From positions 1 through 5,276 of the forward strand of contig JAHDWY010000160.1 in NCBI GenBank assembly GCA_023384315.1: a DNA stretch of 5,276 nucleotides, read 5' to 3'. Numbering within the stretch: position 1 is the stretch's first letter; each line of letters opens with the position of its first letter. The notes under the pieces are model-generated. The model had not been told where the DNA came from. It searched no databases and worked only from the letters and a program-made list of their open reading frames with translations. The stretch is from Candidatus Hydrogenedentota bacterium. GTDB taxonomy: Bacteria; Hydrogenedentota; Hydrogenedentia; Hydrogenedentales; SLHB01. The translations under genes were made by a program, and so were the position numbers. Shown here in pieces: positions 1-5,276 of this stretch.

Positions 1-799
1 AGAGTTCTCGGGATACACGCAACAGCTCGCCAACGGCATCGAACGCATCGAATCCACGCTGCCCAAACTGGCGGAACTGGCCCTCGGCGGCACCGCGGTC
101 GGCACGGGGTTGAACACGAAGAAGGGCTATGACGAAAAGGTCGCGGCGAAGATCAGCGAACTCACCGGACTGCCCTTCAAGACCGCACCCAACAAATTCG
201 AATCGCTTGCCGCCCACGACGCCATGGTGATGACCTCCGGCGCGCTGAAAACCGTCGCGTGCAGTCTCATGAAGATCGCGAATGACGTACGCTGGCTGGC
301 CAGCGGTCCCCGCTGCGGGCTCGGCGAGATCCTGATCCCCGAGAACGAGCCCGGTTCCTCCATCATGCCGGGCAAGGTCAACCCCACCCAGTGCGAGGCC
401 ATGACCATGGTGGCCGCGCAAGTCATCGGCAACGACACGGCCATCAATGTCGGCGGGTCCATGGGCAACTTCGAACTCAACGTGTTCAAGCCGGTCATCA
501 TCTACAACCTGCTGCAATCCGTACGGCTGCTGGCCGACGCCTGCGACTCCTTCAACGAGCACTGTGCCGCCGGCATCGAACCCAACGAAGCGCGCATCGA
601 CGAACTGCTCCACAAATCGCTCATGCTCGTCACCGCGCTCAACCGCAAGATCGGCTACGACAACGCCGCCAAAATCGCCAAGACCGCCCACAAGAACGGC
701 ACCACTCTCAAGGAAGAAGCCATCAACCTGGGACTCCTGACCGCCGAAGAATTCGATCAAACCGTTGACCCCACCAAGATGATCGGTCCCAGCGACTGA
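1..799 (+). CDS. fumC: Fumarate hydratase class II, C-terminal part (5' end outside window)
   Basis: Class II fumarase, a cytosolic iron-independent homotetramer that interconverts fumarate and L-malate in the TCA cycle. The frame is open from base 2, before the first ATG at 110, so the gene enters from the left; 266 codons are visible, against about 465 residues for the family. The fragment starts at the conserved EFSGY segment, followed by GGTAVGTGLN. The superfamily signature GSSIMPGKVNPTQ lies at bases 353-391; its first Ser (codon 356) corresponds to the catalytic Ser of E. coli FumC (S318), and the Lys and Asn of GKVN are present. The C-terminal FumC domain ends at a TGA at 797-799. The full signature and the fumarase-type GNDTAINVGGSMGNFELNVFKP segment favour fumarase over aspartase or argininosuccinate lyase. 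No hairpin plus T-run terminator follows it. The enzyme looks intact over the visible part. Confidence 0.96.
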   Translation, partial: EFSGYTQQLANGIERIESTLPKLAELALGGTAVGTGLNTKKGYDEKVAAKISELTGLPFKTAPNKFESLAAHDAMVMTSGALKTVACSLMKIANDVRWLASGPRCGLGEILIPENEPGSSIMPGKVNPTQCEAMTMVAAQVIGNDTAINVGGSMGNFELNVFKPVIIYNLLQSVRLLADACDSFNEHCAAGIEPNEARIDELLHKSLMLVTALNRKIGYDNAAKIAKTAHKNGTTLKEEAINLGLLTAEEFDQTVDPTKMIGPSD

Positions 800-816
800 G
801 CGGGGAGTGCCAGGCT

Positions 817-829
817 CGGCGTTGCGCCG
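817..829. repeat. Perfect short inverted repeat abutting the -10 element
   Basis: CGGCG, the loop TTG, then CGCCG forms a perfect 5-bp inverted repeat whose right edge touches the TG of the candidate extended -10. There is no T-run after it, so it is not an intrinsic terminator. Its place in the promoter spacer would suit an operator for autoregulation by the antitoxin or the toxin-antitoxin complex, but five base pairs in GC-rich DNA can arise by chance. Confidence 0.25.
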
Positions 830-838
830 TGGTAGAAT
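830..838 (+). promoter_or_regulatory. Candidate extended -10 promoter of the UPF0175/DUF3368 pair
   Basis: The sequence TGGTAGAAT has the extended -10 form (TG, one base, then TAGAAT, 5 of 6 matches to TATAAT). No good -35 box sits 16-18 bases upstream, which is tolerable for extended -10 promoters. It lies in the 81-bp gap after fumC, and a start near 845 would give a leader of roughly 35 bases before the ATG at 881. This is inferred from the motif alone; read-through from fumC is equally possible. Confidence 0.4.
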
Positions 839-866
839 AGATGAAATGAAAGACAATGTTCTGAAC

Positions 867-871
867 GGAGG
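867..871 (+). promoter_or_regulatory. Shine-Dalgarno site of the UPF0175 gene
   Basis: GGAGG lies 9 bases before the ATG at 881. It is a strong ribosome binding site that fixes the start of the predicted antitoxin. Confidence 0.75.
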
Positions 872-880
872 CCGAATCGA

Positions 881-1132
881 ATGGCTACGTTAACGTTGGA
901 ATTACCCGAGAGTGTGCTTGCCGCCCTGCGTTTATCGCCAGCAGATTTTCCAGGGGAGCTGCGACTTGCGGCGGCGGTGACCTGGTATGAAAACGGCAAA
1001 GTCTCCCAGGAAATCGCCGCCCAATTAGCGGGGTTGAACCGCACCGATTTCCTGCTCGCGCTCGCGCGTATGGGGCGCGACTCATTCCAGGTGGATATGA
1101 AAGATTTGGACGAGGAATTTCGGCGTGGCTGA
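881..1132 (+). CDS. UPF0175 family protein, predicted antitoxin
   Basis: Small 83-residue acidic-tailed protein. The pattern is typical of UPF0175: an N-terminal beta strand with the LELPESVLAAL motif (residues 6-16), a helix LRLAAAVTWYENGKVSQEIAAQLAG (27-51) resembling the family's LA-x-x-LY-x-x-G-K-x-S-x-x-x-A-A-x-x-AG core, a GLNRTDFLLALARMG segment (51-65) that looks like the recognition half of a helix-turn-helix, and a D-rich end (VDMKDLDEEF, 71-80). Members of the family are predicted antitoxins, commonly next to DUF3368 PIN-like proteins, exactly the arrangement here. The ATG start has GGAGG 9 bases upstream, and the length is normal. It overlaps the next gene by 8 bases, implying translational coupling. 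The likely role is to neutralise the downstream protein and perhaps bind the promoter; that is inferred from family and context, not shown by the sequence. Confidence 0.88.
   Translation: MATLTLELPESVLAALRLSPADFPGELRLAAAVTWYENGKVSQEIAAQLAGLNRTDFLLALARMGRDSFQVDMKDLDEEFRRG
1112..1116 (+). promoter_or_regulatory. Internal Shine-Dalgarno for the DUF3368 gene
   Basis: GAGGA inside the 3' end of the UPF0175 gene, 8 bases before a GTG at 1125. It supports the GTG start and the 8-base gene overlap. Confidence 0.6.
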
Positions 1133-1610
1133 CGTCGCCGTTATCAACGCCTCCCCGTTAATCTTCTTCAGCCGAGCCAACCATATCGCGCTACTTTCCC
1201 ACTTCGCAAAAACTGTATTAGTCCCGTCACCTGTCGCTGCCGAAATCGACGGGAAGGGTCCTGAAGATAAGGCCGCAAGAGCGATTCGCGAAACACCTTG
1301 GATAGAAGTCGTTCCCGCATCTGTCATTCCGCTGCCAGTTCTTGAATGGGGACTAGGGCCGGGAGAGTCGTCAGTTCTCGCGTTCGCGCTCGAACATTCT
1401 GGAGTGGAAGCCATCATCGACGACCTCTCTGCCAGAAAATGCGCTGCAACTTTGGGCATTTCAGTTCGCGGGACATTGGGAATCGTCCTTGCCGCGAAGC
1501 ACCGGCAAATTATCCCCTCTGCGCGTGTAGTTATGGAAGACTTAATCGCGGCTGGTCTTTATCTCTCCAACTCAGTTCTCAACGCGGCCCTCGCCAAAGT
1601 GGACGAGTAG
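1125..1610 (+). CDS. DUF3368 PIN-like protein, predicted toxin (putative ribonuclease)
   Basis: A 161-residue protein with the layout of DUF3368, a PIN-related family predicted to be the toxic RNase of toxin-antitoxin pairs. Visible landmarks are VINASPLIFFSR at residues 6-17 (strand 1 and the first active-site position), VPSPVAAEI (33-41) with acidic E40, LGPGESSVLAFALE (77-90) with E81, and IIDDLSARKCAATLGISVRGTLGIVLAAKHRQII (97-130) with D99/D100 and the PIN-like G-x-x-x-x-G-T-L-G-I-L helix. The C-terminal AGLYLSNSVLNAALAKVDE resembles the family's usual end. The first acidic residue of canonical PIN domains is Asn8 here, so metal binding may differ. The start is GTG with GAGGA 8 bases upstream; starting there overlaps the UPF0175 gene by 8 bases, typical of co-translated pairs. 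The length is normal and the gene looks intact. RNase activity is a family-level prediction only. Confidence 0.85.
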   Translation: MADVAVINASPLIFFSRANHIALLSHFAKTVLVPSPVAAEIDGKGPEDKAARAIRETPWIEVVPASVIPLPVLEWGLGPGESSVLAFALEHSGVEAIIDDLSARKCAATLGISVRGTLGIVLAAKHRQIIPSARVVMEDLIAAGLYLSNSVLNAALAKVDE

Positions 1611-1646
1611 GAGACGAGGCTAAGGTGTCCAATGACCGTTCTTGGA
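1611..1646. other. Convergent 36-bp gap without visible terminator
   Basis: The DUF3368 gene (+) and the Kelch-like gene (-) converge here. No stem with an adjoining T-run is visible on either strand, so the two transcripts may overlap or end by a factor-dependent mechanism. Confidence 0.5.
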
Positions 1647-2765
1647 TTATTCGATAGGCAATACCACACACCCTTGATTCTCGAGAGATTCGACTTTTTC
1701 CACTAGGTCTGCCTTAAGCATGCCAATGATGCCCGCAGACAACTCACCTTCTACCGTTACCTGGATGGAGTGCCAGTCCTCCGCGTAGCGCACGACGACG
1801 CCATCGACGCAGACACGGTAGATATCGGATTCGTCTTCGTTAGAGGGAAGGTCATCGTGCGGCATTGGAGGCTGGTAGAGTCTTGTTGCAACATCCACGT
1901 CGGGTTGACATCCCAATTCCGCCTCGAGCTTGGACATGGTCTTCTCGTATTCATCGCGCCAGTTCGATTGGCGATACCGCAGTGCTTGCCGAATGTGCCA
2001 GAGGTGATTCCGTTGGCCGTCCTTGCGAACCACTTCCCAACGATGCCACGGACGGCGGGTCAGGCGTTCCCACTTCCAACTATCAGTATGAAGCACCCAA
2101 TCGTCAATGTTCTCGATGAGAGTCTTATCGGAACCACGATACAGGGTTCCTCTTTCAATCACGATTCCATTCCCATCGGTGGAGATCCGAGCATGGTGGC
2201 GATGAATCCAACCTGGCGGGGCGTCGGCTGTTTTGACTGGTCTCACTTCAAGCGTCGTGAGATCCAAGAAGAGCACTTGCGTGGCCGTCGGGTCTCGCTT
2301 CTCGATATACCCCAAATTCCCAATGAGCACGACGCCGCCGTCGACCAGGGTGGCAGAGTGAAAATCAGTGGGTGGGAAAGCGTCTTCAGGGTAACCTAGA
2401 ACGTCTATCGATCCGTCCGGATGCTTCACGACAACATCGTTGTAGATGTAAAAGTCGGGGTCGTAGTTGTCTTCATGCTCGCCCGCGATGAGTAGGACGC
2501 GGCCATCGGGCAGTTCGGTCGCACTCTGTCCGAACCGGTTGAAGCACCAGCACGGCCCCGCCGAACAGGCAGATGGCCCGTCGAAGGCGTTGTTAGCCTG
2601 GTACGCGATTATCCGGGTTCGAATTAGCCAGTCCCATACAGGATTCGTGAGTTGCTCGGGATTGCTCTTGCCTCGACGGGGCGACCGCCATTCCAGGAAC
2701 TGCTCTGGCGTGAATCCCGCATCGTTGAGATCAAAATCGCTTATGTCGGGCGTGTCGTCATCCAC
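1647..2765 (-). CDS. Kelch-like beta-propeller protein of unknown function
   Basis: A 372-residue protein if started at the GTG at 2765; the frame stays open upstream to a GTG at 2885 (412 residues), but only the inner GTG has a strong ribosome site. I do not recognise a named family. After an acidic N-terminus and a NPVWDWLIRTRIIAYQANN helix (41-60) comes a cluster of Cys (67, 72, 74; CSAGPCWCF). Kelch or galactose-oxidase-like blades follow: FGQSATELPDGRVLLIAGEHED (78-99), PDGSIDVLGYPEDAFPPTDFHSATLVDGGVVLIGNLGY (116-153), GWIHRHHARISTDGNGIVIERG (185-206), and a Trp-rich DDWVLHTDSWKWERLTRRPW (221-240). A charged helical stretch leads to a separate C-terminal unit of about 60 residues (314-372, YRVCVDGVVVRYAEDWHSIQVTVEG...). 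There is no signal peptide or membrane segment, so it is probably cytosolic. Base composition is visibly less GC-rich than in sucA, consistent with acquisition. Sensible strand-helix periodicity and few rare features make it far more credible than the + strand frames opposite. Function unknown; ligand binding or protein scaffolding is a guess. Confidence 0.82.
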   Translation of the reverse strand: MDDDTPDISDFDLNDAGFTPEQFLEWRSPRRGKSNPEQLTNPVWDWLIRTRIIAYQANNAFDGPSACSAGPCWCFNRFGQSATELPDGRVLLIAGEHEDNYDPDFYIYNDVVVKHPDGSIDVLGYPEDAFPPTDFHSATLVDGGVVLIGNLGYIEKRDPTATQVLFLDLTTLEVRPVKTADAPPGWIHRHHARISTDGNGIVIERGTLYRGSDKTLIENIDDWVLHTDSWKWERLTRRPWHRWEVVRKDGQRNHLWHIRQALRYRQSNWRDEYEKTMSKLEAELGCQPDVDVATRLYQPPMPHDDLPSNEDESDIYRVCVDGVVVRYAEDWHSIQVTVEGELSAGIIGMLKADLVEKVESLENQGCVVLPIE

Positions 2766-2773
2766 GATAAACA

Positions 2774-2778
2774 CCTCC
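2774..2778 (-). promoter_or_regulatory. Shine-Dalgarno deciding the start of the Kelch-like gene
   Basis: On the minus strand GGAGG lies 8 bases before the GTG at 2765. The outer GTG at 2885 has no such site, so translation most likely starts at 2765. The residues between 2885 and 2765 read as low-quality sequence with no family-like pattern. Confidence 0.65.
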
Positions 2779-2789
2779 GCTTGCGTCAC

Positions 2790-2795
2790 ATTATG
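2790..2795 (-). promoter_or_regulatory. Candidate -10 box of the Kelch-like gene
   Basis: CATAAT on the minus strand (5 of 6 matches to TATAAT) would place the transcript start near 2782, giving a short leader that still contains the GGAGG at 2774-2778. No clear -35 is seen at the right distance. It agrees with the inner GTG start. Confidence 0.25.
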
Positions 2796-2880
2796 CACAT
2801 CGTTCTCCAGCAAACCAGAGCATCTGGCGATAGAGCAGTTACCCCGAGCCCGCTCCCCAGTCTTTTCGGGACTTCCCAGG

Positions 2881-2909
2881 TGCACAGGGGTGTTAACTTT
2901 AGGTATGAT
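2881..2909 (+). promoter_or_regulatory. Candidate sigma70 promoter of sucA
   Basis: TGCACA (2881-2886, 4 of 6 matches to TTGACA) and TATGAT (2904-2909, 5 of 6 matches to TATAAT) are separated by exactly 17 bases. It lies in the divergent region upstream of sucA and predicts a transcript start near 2916 with a leader of about 120 bases. A second -10-like TAGAAT at 2914-2919 has no good -35. Motif evidence only. Confidence 0.45.
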
Positions 2910-2964
2910 AAGCTAGAATGGCTGCAAGAACGCGGCCGTATGTGCTTGGCCAAGGCAATTCGCA

Positions 2965-3019
2965 ACGCTGAGGAGCGTATCCCCGACTTGGGGACTGTGG
3001 GTCCCGTCGGTAAGGACGG
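2965..3019 (+). promoter_or_regulatory. Hairpin-rich leader of sucA
   Basis: Four short stems follow one another in 55 bases: ACGCT/AGCGT (2965-2978, 4-base loop), TCCCC/GGGGA (2980-2994, 5-base loop), GGGAC/GTCCC (2991-3005, 5-base loop) and CCGTC/GACGG (3004-3019, 6-base loop). The second and third share bases 2991-2994 and the third and fourth share 3004-3005, so neighbouring stems compete. The last ends 15 bases before the sucA ATG, close to its ribosome site at 3026-3030. No known riboswitch class is recognised and no T-run follows. Regulation by alternative folding is a guess. Confidence 0.3.
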
Positions 3020-3034
3020 ACACACGAGGTAGTT

Positions 3035-5276
<2,242 letters not shown>

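Noticed and set aside
127..501. Minus-strand open frame of 124 codons inside fumC
   Set aside because: It is an antisense shadow of the fumarase signature region.
817..829. fumC intrinsic terminator
   Set aside because: The stem is short and is followed by a promoter-like sequence instead of a T-run.
1770..2399. A 209-codon + strand open frame opposite the Kelch-like gene
   Set aside because: It has no ribosome site or family-like pattern, whereas the minus strand reads as a coherent protein with repeated blades.
2765..2885. Extension of the Kelch-like gene to the outer GTG at 2885
   Set aside because: There is no ribosome site upstream of that GTG, and a strong GGAGG with 8-base spacing precedes the inner GTG at 2765.
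2918..2971. A 17-codon open frame that could be a leader peptide for sucA
   Set aside because: Its ATG is only about two bases after the predicted transcript start, it has no Shine-Dalgarno, and it has no run of regulatory codons.

Overview
The window reads as chromosomal DNA from a bacterium with an aerobic-type TCA cycle. It carries the 3' two-thirds of a class II fumarase gene at the left edge and the 5' three-quarters of a 2-oxoglutarate dehydrogenase E1 gene (sucA) at the right edge, both on the + strand. The taxon cannot be fixed from this sequence. The GC-rich core genes, a UPF0175/DUF3368 pair and a Kelch-like orphan protein would fit an environmental lineage such as Planctomycetota or Hydrogenedentota, but that is only an impression.

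Layout: 1-799 fumC (5' cut off); 800-880 a short spacer with a candidate extended -10 promoter and a small perfect inverted repeat; 881-1132 and 1125-1610 a tightly overlapping pair, a UPF0175 protein (predicted antitoxin) followed by a DUF3368 PIN-like protein (predicted toxin); 1611-1646 a 36-bp convergent gap with no visible terminator; 1647-2765 (minus strand) a Kelch-like beta-propeller orphan with an extra C-terminal domain; 2766-3034 a divergent intergenic region with candidate promoters both ways and a hairpin-rich leader; 3035-5276 sucA (3' cut off).

fumC and sucA encode enzymes of the same cycle: E1 decarboxylates 2-oxoglutarate on the way to succinyl-CoA, and fumarase hydrates fumarate to malate. 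The roughly 2.1 kb between them holds three genes with no visible metabolic link to the cycle and a visibly lower GC content, especially the minus-strand gene. It looks like a small accessory insertion between two housekeeping genes. No tRNA, rRNA, CRISPR array, transposase or convincing intrinsic terminator was seen. The most interesting points are the noncanonical PIN active site of the toxin, the possible operator hairpin at its promoter, the undescribed domain architecture of the Kelch-like protein, and a basic CxxC insertion in the N-terminal linker of SucA.
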